Shown: piece by piece, positions 23,978-32,820 of the stretch
Numbering within the stretch: position 1 is the stretch's first letter
Layout of the letters: each line of letters begins with the position of its first letter
NCBI RefSeq assembly: GCF_010686755.1
Contig: NZ_JAAGXA010000005.1
Location: 186,001-250,000, forward strand
Length of the DNA: 64,000 nt
DNA from: Nocardioides zeae
Lineage (GTDB): Bacteria > Actinomycetota > Actinomycetes > Propionibacteriales > Nocardioidaceae
Reading direction: 5' to 3'
Position numbers and translations under genes: made by a program
The notes under the pieces: generated by a model
The model's database searches: none
What the model saw: the letters and a program-made list of their open reading frames with translations, nothing else
Told to the model about the DNA's origin: nothing

Positions 23978-24542
23978 GACCCGTCTCCAGCGACACCCGA
24001 CCCTCGCCCGGCCGACCCGCCGGGCGGGGGTCCGTCGCGAGGAGGGCCAGGGTGCGGACGTCGAACCGCTCGTCGCCGTGCCGCAGCTTCGCCCGCTCGA
24101 CCCCCTCCGGGACGAAGCCCACCGCCTCCGCGACCGTGCCCGACGCCGGGTTGTTCGTGCGGTGCCCGAGCTCGAGCCGGAACAGGTCGAGGTCGGTGAA
24201 CGCCCAGTCGACGACGGCCGCGAGCGCACGTCGCACGTGCCCGCGACCGCGCACCGCGCCCGAGCTGAAGTAGGACACCCACGCGGTGCCGTGCCGCCGC
24301 GACACCTCCGCCAGGCCCACGTTCGCCACGGGCGTCCCGTCGACGACCACCGCGAGCGGGTACTGCTCCCCGGCCGCCGGGTCCGGCTGCCACGCCAGCA
24401 TCCGCTCGAGGCAGGCCGCCGCATCGTCCAGCGTGCGCACGGGCCACGGGTACTGCGTGTCGAGGTCCGTCGACGCCGCGAAGATCGCCAGCACCGCCGG
24501 CGCGTCCTCGCGCCGCCAGGGCCGCAGCAGCAGGTCCCCCAC
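23958..24542 (-). CDS. GNAT-family N-acetyltransferase
   Basis: The 194-residue protein has the RimJ/RimL-like opening LLLRPWRREDAPAVLAIF, and a GNAT core with GRGHVRRALAAVVDWAF (acetyl-CoA P-loop; the usual Q/RxxGxG/A is GRGHVR) and NNPASGTVAEAVGF. RimJ/L relatives acetylate ribosomal protein or amino-acid amines; this substrate is unknown. GTG 24542 lies 15 nt after the helicase stop, so it probably ends the DGK-helicase transcript. Its 3' end overlaps the SDR gene by 20 nt. Confidence 0.85.
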   Translation of the reverse strand: MGDLLLRPWRREDAPAVLAIFAASTDLDTQYPWPVRTLDDAAACLERMLAWQPDPAAGEQYPLAVVVDGTPVANVGLAEVSRRHGTAWVSYFSSGAVRGRGHVRRALAAVVDWAFTDLDLFRLELGHRTNNPASGTVAEAVGFVPEGVERAKLRHGDERFDVRTLALLATDPRPAGRPGEGRVSLETGLRRSRT

Positions 24543-24557
24543 CTCTCCGCCCCCGGC

Positions 24558-27422
24558 TCAGATCTCGGCTGCGACCGTCGTGTAGGCCACGATCCCGCGG
24601 TTGAGCAGGTCGCCCGCCTCCCGCGCCGTACGACGCAGCGCGGTGCTCGTCGTCGCGGCAGCGATCTGGTCGGTGACGTCGAGGAGCTGCTTGACGACCC
24701 GCACGAAGTCGCCGGCCGGCATCCCGGTCGCGCGCAGGATGTCGTCGAGGTCGTCGCCCCGCGCCCACGCGTGCGCCGCCCATGCGAAGCCGGCGTCGGG
24801 CTCGCGCAGCTGGTCGAGCCTGTGGTGCTTCTCGAGCGCGGACAGGTCGGCCCACAGCCGACGGGTCAGGCTGACGGCCTCCGAGACCTTCGCCGACGGC
24901 AGTCGCGGTCCCCGGCCGTCCTCGGTGCGGCGCGCCTCGAAGACGAGCACCGACAGGGCGGCCGCCAGGTCGGGCGCGTCGAGGCCCTCCCAGACGTCGA
25001 GGCGCAGCGCCTCGGCGGCCACGAGGTCGAGCTCCGAGTAGATCCGCATGAGCGCCCGCCCGCGGTCGGTGACGATCTCGCCGTCGAGGTAGTCGAGCGC
25101 CTTGAGCACGTCGCTGACCCGGTCGAACTGCCGCGCGATCGTGTTGGTGCGCGACTCGATCCGGCGGCGCAGCGTGCTCGCCTCACGGTCGAGCTTGAAC
25201 CAGCGCTCCGCCCACCGGGCGTGCGTCTCGCGGTCGGGGCAGGAGTGGCAGGGGTGCGCCTTCATCTCGGCCCGCAGCCGCTCGACCTCGGCCGCGACCC
25301 GCTCCGGACCGCTGCCGCGGCCGTCGGCCCCGGCCGCCCTGCCCGCACGGGCCTCGCGGGCCCGCTCGACCGGCGGGGGCGGCGGGAGGTCGCGCACGTG
25401 GTTGGCGAGGTACGCCGCCAGGTCGCGCCGCTGCTGGGGATTGCGGCCGTCGAAGTTCTTGGGCACGCGGATGCGGCTGGCCGCGCGCACCGGCTCCGGG
25501 AAGTCGATGAGGCCGAGGCGCCGCGACTGGCGACCGACCGTCACGACCGAGGGCCGGGGCTCGTCGCGCCCCAGGCCCGGGTCCGTCACCACGGCCCAGC
25601 CGGCGAACTTGCCTCCGGGCACCTTGATGACGTCGCCGACCTTGAGCCGGGTCAGGGAGCCCACGACGTCCTCGCGCCGGTCGGTGCGACGTGCCCGTGA
25701 CCCCTCCTTCTCGGCCTCGGACACGCGGCGGCGGAGCGCGGCGTACTCCATGAAGTCCCCGCGGTCGCAGGCCGCGGACTCCGCGTAGCCGGCGAGCGCC
25801 TCGTCGCTCTTGTGCAGCTGGCGGGCGAGGCCCACGACCGCCTTGTCGGCCTGGAACTGCGCGAACGAGCTCTCGAGGAGCTGGCGCGAGCGGTCACGGC
25901 CGAACCGGTGCACGAGGTTGACCGCCATGTTGTAGGACGGCCGGAACGAGGAGCGCAGCGGGTAGGTGCGGGTCGACGCGAGCCCGGCGACGTCCGTCGG
26001 GTTCATGCCCTGCTGCCAGACGACGACCGCGTGGCCCTCGACGTCGAGCCCGCGACGCCCGGCGCGGCCGGTCAGCTGGGTGTACTCCCCCGGCGTGATG
26101 TCGGCGTGCGCCTCGCCGTTCCACTTCACCAGCTTCTCGAGCACCACGGTGCGGGCCGGCATGTTGATGCCCAGCGCCAGCGTCTCGGTGGCGAAGACGG
26201 CCCGCACCAGGCCGCGGACGAAGAGCTCCTCGACGCACTCCTTGAAGGTCGGGAGCATGCCGGCGTGGTGGGCGGCGACACCGCGCGTCAGGCCTTCGAG
26301 GAAGGTGGCGTAGCCGAGCACCTGGCGGTCGGCGCGGGGCAGGTCGGCGCACCGCTCCTCGACGTAGGCGCGGATCTCCTTCTGCTCCTCGGTGTCGGTG
26401 AGCCAGAGGTCGGCGTCGAGGCACTGGGACACCGCGGCGTCGCAGCCGGCGCGGCTGAAGATGAAGGTGATGGCCGGCAGCAGTCCCTCGCGGTCGAGGC
26501 GCTGGACGACCTCGGCGCGGCTGGGGATCCACATGCGCCGCCCGTTGCCGACGTCGCGACCGCGGCCGGCGCCACCGCGGCCCTGGCTGCCGCCGTGGCG
26601 CTGCCCCTTGGGCGTGCGCCGGTCACGGATGCGGCTGCTCGCCCAGTCGTCGCGGGCGATCTTGAGCAGGTGGGGGTTCACCTTGGCCCCGTCGCCCGCG
26701 AACCCGGCGCTCGCTGCCTCGTCGCTGCGGGCGAACAGGTCGTGCAGCTGGCGCCCGACGATCACGTGCTGGAACAACGGGACGGGGCGGCGCTCCTCGA
26801 CGATCGTCGTCGTGTCGCCGCGCACCGTCGCGAGCCACTCGCCGAACTCCTCGGCGTTGGACACCGTCGCGGACAGCGAGGCCACCACCACGGACTCCGG
26901 GAGGTGGATGATGACCTCCTCCCAGACGGCACCGCGGTTGCGGTCGGCCAGGTAGTGCACCTCGTCCATCACGACGTAGCCGAGCTCGGACAGCGTCCGC
27001 GAGCCGGCGTAGATCATGTTGCGGAGCACCTCGGTCGTCATGACGACGATCGGCGCCTCGCCGTTGACCGCGTTGTCACCGGTGAGCAGGCCGACGCGGT
27101 CCGCGCCGTACCGGTCGACGAGGTCGTTGTACTTCTGGTTCGACAGCGCCTTGATGGGCGTCGTGTAGAAGCACTTGCGCCCCTCGGCCAGCGCCAGGTG
27201 CACCGCGAACTCGCCCACCACGGTCTTGCCGGAGCCCGTCGGCGCGGCGACCAGCACGCCGCGACCGTCCTCCAGCTCGCGGCAGGCGCGCAGCTGGAAG
27301 TCGTCGAGCCCGAAGGAGAACCCCGCGGCGAAGTCGTGGAGCAGCGGGTGCGACTGGGACTTGCGGAACGCGGCGTACCGCTCGGCGGCGCTCGGCTCGG
27401 CGGTGTCGGACCGGTCGGTCAT
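24558..27422 (-). CDS. helY: DEAD/DEAH-box RNA helicase, Ski2/Mtr4-like (HelY)
   Basis: The 954-residue helicase shows Walker A APTGSGKT near residue 56, DEVH in VMDEVHYLAD, SAT in SLSATVSN and motif VI QLTGRAGRRGLD, followed by a DSHCT/C-terminal helical domain as in eukaryotic Ski2 and Mtr4. A basic Gly/Arg-rich insert lies between motifs III and IV. A role in RNA turnover is inferred from family. ATG 27422 follows GAAGGGG; it is 11 nt after the DGK stop. M. tuberculosis HelY (Rv2092c) sits next to tatC in the same way. Confidence 0.94.
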   Translation of the reverse strand: MTDRSDTAEPSAAERYAAFRKSQSHPLLHDFAAGFSFGLDDFQLRACRELEDGRGVLVAAPTGSGKTVVGEFAVHLALAEGRKCFYTTPIKALSNQKYNDLVDRYGADRVGLLTGDNAVNGEAPIVVMTTEVLRNMIYAGSRTLSELGYVVMDEVHYLADRNRGAVWEEVIIHLPESVVVASLSATVSNAEEFGEWLATVRGDTTTIVEERRPVPLFQHVIVGRQLHDLFARSDEAASAGFAGDGAKVNPHLLKIARDDWASSRIRDRRTPKGQRHGGSQGRGGAGRGRDVGNGRRMWIPSRAEVVQRLDREGLLPAITFIFSRAGCDAAVSQCLDADLWLTDTEEQKEIRAYVEERCADLPRADRQVLGYATFLEGLTRGVAAHHAGMLPTFKECVEELFVRGLVRAVFATETLALGINMPARTVVLEKLVKWNGEAHADITPGEYTQLTGRAGRRGLDVEGHAVVVWQQGMNPTDVAGLASTRTYPLRSSFRPSYNMAVNLVHRFGRDRSRQLLESSFAQFQADKAVVGLARQLHKSDEALAGYAESAACDRGDFMEYAALRRRVSEAEKEGSRARRTDRREDVVGSLTRLKVGDVIKVPGGKFAGWAVVTDPGLGRDEPRPSVVTVGRQSRRLGLIDFPEPVRAASRIRVPKNFDGRNPQQRRDLAAYLANHVRDLPPPPPVERAREARAGRAAGADGRGSGPERVAAEVERLRAEMKAHPCHSCPDRETHARWAERWFKLDREASTLRRRIESRTNTIARQFDRVSDVLKALDYLDGEIVTDRGRALMRIYSELDLVAAEALRLDVWEGLDAPDLAAALSVLVFEARRTEDGRGPRLPSAKVSEAVSLTRRLWADLSALEKHHRLDQLREPDAGFAWAAHAWARGDDLDDILRATGMPAGDFVRVVKQLLDVTDQIAAATTSTALRRTAREAGDLLNRGIVAYTTVAAEI

Positions 27423-27433
27423 GGGCAGCCCCT

Positions 27434-28300
27434 TCAGGCGATCACCGTGAGCGCCGCGGGAACGGCGGTCACGGTCAGCGGGAGGGAGCCGAGGGGCTCC
27501 CCGTCCGCGTAGGCGGTGATGTCGGCGGCGGCGATCGTCGCCGACCGGACCCGGTGGTGCTCGTAGGCCGGGTGGGTGGTGTGCGTGCCGCGGTAGAGCC
27601 GGGGGAACGCCCGCACGAGGCCACGACGGTCGAGCGAGCGCACGACCACGACGTCGAGCAGCCCGTCGTCGGGCTCGGCGCCCTCGGTGATGCGCAACCC
27701 CCCGCCGAACGAGGAGGTGTTGCCGACGGCCGCGAGCACGCCCTCCACCGTACGCACGCGCCCGTCGAGCTCGAGCGTGTAGCGACGGGGAGCCAGGCTC
27801 CGGAGCTCGACGGCGGTCGCCGCGACGTACCGCAACGGCCCCCGCGGCCAGGTCATCGCGTCGGCCCGCTCCGCCACGAGGGCGTCGAAGCCGCACGCCA
27901 CGACGGTGGCGACGTAGCGGTCGCCCACGCGGGCGACGTCGAGGGTACGACGCGGTCCCGCGATGATCCGGTCCGCCGCCGCTCGCGGATCGGCGGGCAG
28001 CCCGAGCTCGCGCGCGAGGTCGTTCCCCGTGCCCGCCGGTACGACGCCGAGCGGGACGCCCGCCGGCACGACGTGCTGGAGCGCGAGGTGGACCGTCCCG
28101 TCGCCGCCGCAGGCGACGAGCGCCTCGACGCCGTCGGCCACGGCGGCACCCGCCAGCCGGCGCGCCTCGTCGACGTCACGACCGACGAGGTCCAGCACCT
28201 CGAACCCGGCGTCGCGCAGGCGCGGCAGCACGACCGACCGCGCGCGGGCACCACGGCCCCGACCCGCGCCGGGATGGGTCAGGAGGGCGATCCGACGCAC
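27434..28300 (-). CDS. Diacylglycerol kinase family lipid kinase
   Basis: The 288-residue enzyme has the DAGK catalytic motif VACGGDGTVH near residue 65 and the PAGTGNDLAREL block, then a beta-sandwich C-terminal domain with GLLDVVVVRS. It phosphorylates a lipid such as diacylglycerol on the inner membrane face, recycling it into phospholipid synthesis. GTG 28300 is 7 nt after the tatC stop, so it is in the tat-helicase transcription unit; this gene is not between tatC and helY in M. tuberculosis as I remember it. Confidence 0.9.
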   Translation of the reverse strand: MRRIALLTHPGAGRGRGARARSVVLPRLRDAGFEVLDLVGRDVDEARRLAGAAVADGVEALVACGGDGTVHLALQHVVPAGVPLGVVPAGTGNDLARELGLPADPRAAADRIIAGPRRTLDVARVGDRYVATVVACGFDALVAERADAMTWPRGPLRYVAATAVELRSLAPRRYTLELDGRVRTVEGVLAAVGNTSSFGGGLRITEGAEPDDGLLDVVVVRSLDRRGLVRAFPRLYRGTHTTHPAYEHHRVRSATIAAADITAYADGEPLGSLPLTVTAVPAALTVIA

Positions 28301-28307
28301 GGCCGCC

Positions 28308-29147
28308 TCAGATCGGCGACGGCTCGTCGGGCGAGAGCCCGGAGTACGGCGACCGCGCGGCCTTGCGCTTGTCGAGGACCCGCGCGATGACCTCCGAGAC
28401 GCCCACGAGGGCGCACATGGGGAGCGCGAGGAAGAGCATCGTGAAGGGGTCGGTCGACGGCGTGGCGATCGCCGCGAAGACGAAGATACCGATGATGAAC
28501 CAGGGGCGGTACTGCCCGATGACCCGGCCCGGGAGCAGGCCCGTCAGGTTGAGCAGGATGAGAAAGACGGGGATCTCGAACGAGATGCCGAAGACCAGCA
28601 GCGTGCGCACCAGGAACGAGAAGTAGTCGCCGAACTCCACCAGGTTGGTGAGGTCGGCCTGCGTGAACCCGATGAGGATCTCGAGGCCCTTGGGCAACGT
28701 CAGGTAGCCCACCAGCACGCCGACCATGAAGAGCGGTCCGGCGAAGGCCGCGAACACGCGGCTCCACTTGCGCTCGTGGGCGTGCAGCCCCGGGAGGATG
28801 AACGACCAGATCTGGTGCAGCCAGTAGGGGCTGGTCACGACGAGCGCGGCCATGCCGCAGAGCTTGAGGTAGAGCACGAGCGGCCCGCCCACACCGGCGA
28901 TGGTCGCCTGGGTGTCGGTGTCGCCGCCGAGCCGCTCGGCGGCCTGCTTGTAGGGCTCGAAGACCAGCGCGAAGATCTGGTCGAAGAAGAAGAGCGCGAC
29001 GATGAGCGCCACGACCCAGGCGGTGACGGCACGCATGACGCGGCCGCGCAGCTCCCGCAGGTGGTCGGAGAGCGCCATCCGGCCGTCGTCGCCGACGGTG
29101 TGGACCGGGCGGACCGAGTAGAAGCGCAGGAGTCCCTTGATAGCCAC
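28308..29147 (-). CDS. tatC: Twin-arginine translocase subunit TatC
   Basis: The 279-residue protein has six membrane segments and the diagnostic GRMALSDHLREL opening of the TatC core, with FEPYKQA and ERKWSRVFAAF loops. It recognises twin-arginine signals such as that of the delta-60 propeller. Start GTG 29147 is preferred over ATG 29078 because actinobacterial TatC proteins carry an N-terminal extension ending in DGRM before the first helix. It follows tatA by 17 nt; tatB must lie elsewhere. Confidence 0.95.
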   Translation of the reverse strand: MAIKGLLRFYSVRPVHTVGDDGRMALSDHLRELRGRVMRAVTAWVVALIVALFFFDQIFALVFEPYKQAAERLGGDTDTQATIAGVGGPLVLYLKLCGMAALVVTSPYWLHQIWSFILPGLHAHERKWSRVFAAFAGPLFMVGVLVGYLTLPKGLEILIGFTQADLTNLVEFGDYFSFLVRTLLVFGISFEIPVFLILLNLTGLLPGRVIGQYRPWFIIGIFVFAAIATPSTDPFTMLFLALPMCALVGVSEVIARVLDKRKAARSPYSGLSPDEPSPI

Positions 29148-29164
29148 GGAGGACGGTGCGGAGG

Positions 29165-29458
29165 TCAGCCGTTGGTGGTGTCGCGACGCTCCTGGCGCAG
29201 GGCCTCGGCGTCGTCCACCTGGCGGGCCTCGAGCGGCAGCTCGGCCGTGGTGCCACGGCCCTTCGCGTCCTTCTCGTCGTCGTCGTCGTCGACGAGGCCC
29301 TTGGTCTCCGACTTGAAGATGCGGAGCGCCTGGCCGGTGCCGCGGGCCAGCTCGGGGAGCTTCTTGGCGCCGAACAGCAACACGATCACCAGGATGATCA
29401 GGACGAGCTCCCACCCTCCCGGGAAGGTGACGAGAGGCAGAACCACGGTATTCCTCAC
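29165..29458 (-). CDS. tatA: Twin-arginine translocase subunit TatA
   Basis: The 97-residue protein has a single N-terminal membrane helix ([21 protein letters not shown]), written here in two parts: [12 protein letters not shown] and [11 protein letters not shown], the universal TatA/E hinge. An amphipathic helix and an acidic tail with a run of five aspartates follow. It oligomerises to open the Tat pore. It starts at GTG 29458; a second in-frame GTG lies 12 nt further on. Confidence 0.93.
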   Translation of the reverse strand: MRNTVVLPLVTFPGGWELVLIILVIVLLFGAKKLPELARGTGQALRIFKSETKGLVDDDDDEKDAKGRGTTAELPLEARQVDDAEALRQERRDTTNG

Positions 29459-29481
29459 AGACTGTCGGAGACGGCTCGTCC

Positions 29482-29487
29482 ACTGTA
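29482..29487 (-). promoter_or_regulatory. Possible -10 of the tatA-tatC-dgk-helY unit
   Basis: TACAGT (reverse strand) ends 23 nt before GTG 29458, giving a leader of roughly 15 nt in the gap between pafC and tatA. Confidence 0.35.
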
Positions 29488-29494
29488 CGCGACG

Positions 29495-30502
29495 TCAGGC
29501 GTACAGGCTGAGGGTCTCCTGTGCACGCGCGGTGAACGATGCGGCGAGCTCCGCCGGCGCCAGGACGGTGACGTGCGGTGCGTGCCGCGAGACGAGGCGC
29601 ACGAGCCACCGCGGGTCGACGACGTGGAGGTCGACCTCCGACCGGCCGTCGGCGCGGTCACGCTGCGCGACGACGGGGAGGTAGTCCGGCAGCCACCGCA
29701 CCTCGGCGTCGAGGAGCAGCGTCGCGAGCGGGCTGTCGGCGGGCGGCACGAACGGCTCGAACGTCGCCTGCGCCGCCTCGGACCCGGTCGCCTCCGCCGG
29801 GGAGGCGTCGGCGCGGACGACCACGGGCGTGTCCAGGGTGCGGGCCTCCACGATGCGGTCGACGCGGAAGGTGCGGGGCGCGTCGGCGGCGTGGCACCAG
29901 GCGTCGAGGTAGGCGACGTTCCCGTGCTCGGTGACGAGGTGCGGGTCGACCGTGCGCTCGACCACCTCGTCCCGCGAGGGCACGTGGTAGCGCAGCAGCA
30001 CCTGCCGCTCCGCGGTCACCGCCTCCTCCAGCTGCGCCCGCACGTCGGCGGCCGGGTCCACGCCCGAGCCGTCCTCCCCCGCGTCGATGGCCGCCTCGTC
30101 GCCGAGGGCGGCCTCCAGCTTGTGCAGCACCCGGTCCACGACGTCCCGGGTGTCCGCCTCCGCCGACCCGCGTACGACGCGGAGCGCCACCACGAGGGCG
30201 GAGGCCTCGGTGGGCGAGAGCCGCAGCGGGCGGTCGAGGTAGTCGGCGTTCGACATGCGGATCAGGCGGTCGCCGTCCGGCTGCACCAGCGCCGAGATGT
30301 CGACGTCGATGAGGTCGTCGGGATAGCCGCCGGGCAACCCGCACATGAAGAGCACGTGCAGGTCCTTCACGATCTGCTGCGGCGTCAGCCCCAGGTCGCG
30401 CGCGGCCTCCTCGACGTGCACGGTGCCCCGCGCGTTGAGGTAGGGCACGAGGGCGAGCATCCGCCCGACCTGCTCGCGGGCGCCGGTGCCGGCCGTGCTC
30501 AT
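29495..30502 (-). CDS. pafC: PafC, WYL-domain transcription factor subunit
   Basis: The 335-residue protein has a winged-helix N-terminus (MLALVPYLNARGTVHVEEAARDLG), a middle WCX-like linker, a WYL Sm-fold domain (VAYLDAWCHAADAPRTFRVDRI) and a WCX C-terminus. With PafB it forms a heteromeric activator of RecA-independent DNA damage genes in mycobacteria, probably sensing single-stranded DNA. Start ATG 30502 overlaps the pafB stop (ATGA). Confidence 0.93.
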   Translation of the reverse strand: MSTAGTGAREQVGRMLALVPYLNARGTVHVEEAARDLGLTPQQIVKDLHVLFMCGLPGGYPDDLIDVDISALVQPDGDRLIRMSNADYLDRPLRLSPTEASALVVALRVVRGSAEADTRDVVDRVLHKLEAALGDEAAIDAGEDGSGVDPAADVRAQLEEAVTAERQVLLRYHVPSRDEVVERTVDPHLVTEHGNVAYLDAWCHAADAPRTFRVDRIVEARTLDTPVVVRADASPAEATGSEAAQATFEPFVPPADSPLATLLLDAEVRWLPDYLPVVAQRDRADGRSEVDLHVVDPRWLVRLVSRHAPHVTVLAPAELAASFTARAQETLSLYA

Positions 30503-31530
30503 GCGGGCTCCTCCTCGGGACGGGTCGTCGGCTCGAGCGCCGCGCGCAGGGCGGCGACGACGTCGCTCCGGAGCGCGGGGGGCGCCTCGACGACGACGTC
30601 GGGGCCGTGCTCGAGCACGAGGCGCAGGGCCACCGGACCCGACCACGGCAGGGTGACGCGGTCCCACGCGTCGGTGCCGTCCGGTCCCCGCACCTCGGGC
30701 TCCGTGCTCGTGGCGTCGCGCCGCAGCGCGAAGCCGGCCCCGCGACGTACCAGGAGCACGGCGGGGTCCCCCGTCGGCGGCGCCGGCCGCAACCGGCGCG
30801 CCACCTCGGAGACGTCCACGCCGGGCGGCGGCACGAAGGCGTCGCGGCGTCCCACGGCCCGCGCCGTGCCGACGATGCGCGACAACCGGAAGACGCGCTC
30901 GGCGTCCCGGTCCGTGTCGAGCCCGACGGCGTACCAGCGGCTGCCGTAGCGGACGAGACCCCACGGCTGGAGGTGCCGACGCGCGGGGGCAGCGTCGCGC
31001 CGCCCCCGGTAGTCGAACTCCACCGCCGTGCGCGAGTGCACGGCCTCGACCATCACCTCGAAGGAGGGCTCCTCCGCACCGACCCGCGGCACCGCGACGC
31101 CGAGGTCCGCGGCGTCGATCGTCTCGGCCGCCTCGCTCTCCGGGTCGCCGTCCGCCCCGCGGCGGGCCGCGGTGAGCTTGCGCAGGCCGGTGCGCGCCGC
31201 GTCCGAAAGCCGGGCGCTCTGCCACACCTGCGTCGCGACACCGAGCACCGCCGCTTCGTCGGGCTCCAGGGCGATCTCCGGCAGCGCGAACTCGGCCGCC
31301 GGCACGCGGTAGCCGAGCTCGTCCTCGAAGAGCGGGTCGAACGACCCGACCTCGACCGGTACGCCGAGCCCGCGGAGCTCGTCCTTGTCGCGCTCGAAGG
31401 CCCGGTCGAACGCGGTGTCGCCGAGATCGGCGTAGAGCTCCGCCCGGATCCGCGCCTTGGAGACGAAGCCGCGCTGCACGAGCAGCATGATGAGCAGCTT
31501 CATGAGCCGCTCGCTGCGCCGTCCGCTCAT
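30499..31530 (-). CDS. pafB: PafB, WYL-domain transcription factor subunit
   Basis: The 343-residue paralogue of PafC has an N-terminal HTH (LMKLLIMLLVQRGFVSKARIRAEL, a winged helix), then a WYL domain with RRHLQPWGLVRYGSRWYAVGLD and FRLSRI. It is translationally coupled to pafC, matching the obligate PafBC pair. Despite the name (proteasome accessory factor) it is not needed for pupylation; linkage to pafA is positional. Confidence 0.93.
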   Translation of the reverse strand: MSGRRSERLMKLLIMLLVQRGFVSKARIRAELYADLGDTAFDRAFERDKDELRGLGVPVEVGSFDPLFEDELGYRVPAAEFALPEIALEPDEAAVLGVATQVWQSARLSDAARTGLRKLTAARRGADGDPESEAAETIDAADLGVAVPRVGAEEPSFEVMVEAVHSRTAVEFDYRGRRDAAPARRHLQPWGLVRYGSRWYAVGLDTDRDAERVFRLSRIVGTARAVGRRDAFVPPPGVDVSEVARRLRPAPPTGDPAVLLVRRGAGFALRRDATSTEPEVRGPDGTDAWDRVTLPWSGPVALRLVLEHGPDVVVEAPPALRSDVVAALRAALEPTTRPEEEPA

Positions 31531-31557
31531 GGCCGTGTCATCGGATCGCGCGTCGCG

Positions 31558-32733
31558 TCACTCGGTGGCCGGCGCGGTCGGGTCAGCGGGCGCCTCGGTC
31601 GACTCGGTCGCAGCCGGGTCGGTGGCGGCCGGGTCCGTCGGGTCGGTCGCGGCCGGGTCGGTGGCCTCGGCGTCGGGCGACTCGGTCTCCGCGGGGGCCT
31701 CCGGGAGCACGACCGAGCCGAGCACGTCGACGACGAAGTAGAGCGTGTCGGTCGGCGCGATGCCCGCCTGCTCGTTGCCCGTCTCGCCGTAGCCCAGCGC
31801 CGGCGGGATGCCGAGCACGACCCGCGTGCCCGCCTTGAGACCGACGAGGGCCTCGTTCCAGCCCTCGATCACGCCGGCGTTCGGCCCGCCCACCACGAAG
31901 GTGCGCGGCAGACCACCGGAGTACGACTCGTCGAAGGGGGCCTCGCCCCCGTAGACCTGGCCGAGGTAGTTGGCGACCAGCAGGGCGCCCTCCTCGACGA
32001 CCGGGCCGTCGCCCTCGACGAGGGTGGCGACCTGCAGCTCGTCGGTCGGCTCGGCCGCGCCCTCGAAGTCGAAGCCCGTCACCTCGTCGCCGCTCTCGAC
32101 GAGGGTCGGCAGGCCCTCGGGTGCGGCCACCTCGGTGCCCTCGGGCCCGTCGAGCGCCACCGCCAGCACGTCGATGACGTAGACGACCGAGTCGCGGTTG
32201 CCGATCCCGATGTTCGCCTGCCCGTCACCGCCGAACGCGTTCTCGTAGTCCGAGACGACGAGGACGCGCGACCCGGCCTTGACCCCCTCGAGGGAGTCGG
32301 CGATCGACGCGGGCATGGCGTTGGTGAGCGGGTCGAGCAGCAGCGAGGCCGCCGTCTGCTGGACCGCCGCGGCCACCGTCGTCGACGGGGCCTCGGACGA
32401 GACGGGGAGGATGCCGGGGTCGCCGTACTCCCAGGTCGAGAACGCCTCCTGGCCGGAGAACCCGTTCCCGATCCACGCCTGGAGGACCACGTTGGAGCCC
32501 TCCTCGACCGTCGGGCCGTCGCCCTCGATGACCGTCTCGGACGCGAAGCCTTCCGGGGACAGCTCCCCGTCGATCTCGACCTCGGGCACGAGCCCGAGCT
32601 CACCGCTGACGGTGACCTGGTCGAGACCTGCGTCCTGGTCGTCGGAGCTGCCGCACGCGGCGAGCGCGGTCAGCGGCAGGACCGCGGCGAGGAACGCGCC
32701 GGACACACGGCGGACGGACCGGGAAGTGCGCAC
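31558..32733 (-). CDS. FKBP-type peptidyl-prolyl isomerase lipoprotein, tandem FKBP domains
   Basis: The 391-residue lipoprotein has a signal with lipobox LAAC (cysteine near residue 27), then two FKBP-like domains. The second (about residues 225-330) is canonical, with VIEGWNEAL, IPPALGYG and DTLYFVVDVLG. The first is divergent and lacks the GYG loop, so it may be structural. The C-terminus is a Thr/Asp/Pro/Ala repeat (TDPAATDP). GTG 32733 is chosen because GAAGGG lies 8 nt before it and it gives a normal signal peptide. It folds exported proteins. It lies between pafA and pafB. Confidence 0.9.
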   Translation of the reverse strand: MRTSRSVRRVSGAFLAAVLPLTALAACGSSDDQDAGLDQVTVSGELGLVPEVEIDGELSPEGFASETVIEGDGPTVEEGSNVVLQAWIGNGFSGQEAFSTWEYGDPGILPVSSEAPSTTVAAAVQQTAASLLLDPLTNAMPASIADSLEGVKAGSRVLVVSDYENAFGGDGQANIGIGNRDSVVYVIDVLAVALDGPEGTEVAAPEGLPTLVESGDEVTGFDFEGAAEPTDELQVATLVEGDGPVVEEGALLVANYLGQVYGGEAPFDESYSGGLPRTFVVGGPNAGVIEGWNEALVGLKAGTRVVLGIPPALGYGETGNEQAGIAPTDTLYFVVDVLGSVVLPEAPAETESPDAEATDPAATDPTDPAATDPAATESTEAPADPTAPATE

Positions 32734-32820
32734 GAGGACACCCTTCGTCTCGAATCGGCAAGGAACCGCGGTCACCTTACCGACCCTCCTCGCGCGGACC
32801 GGGCGGCATACCCCCTGTGG

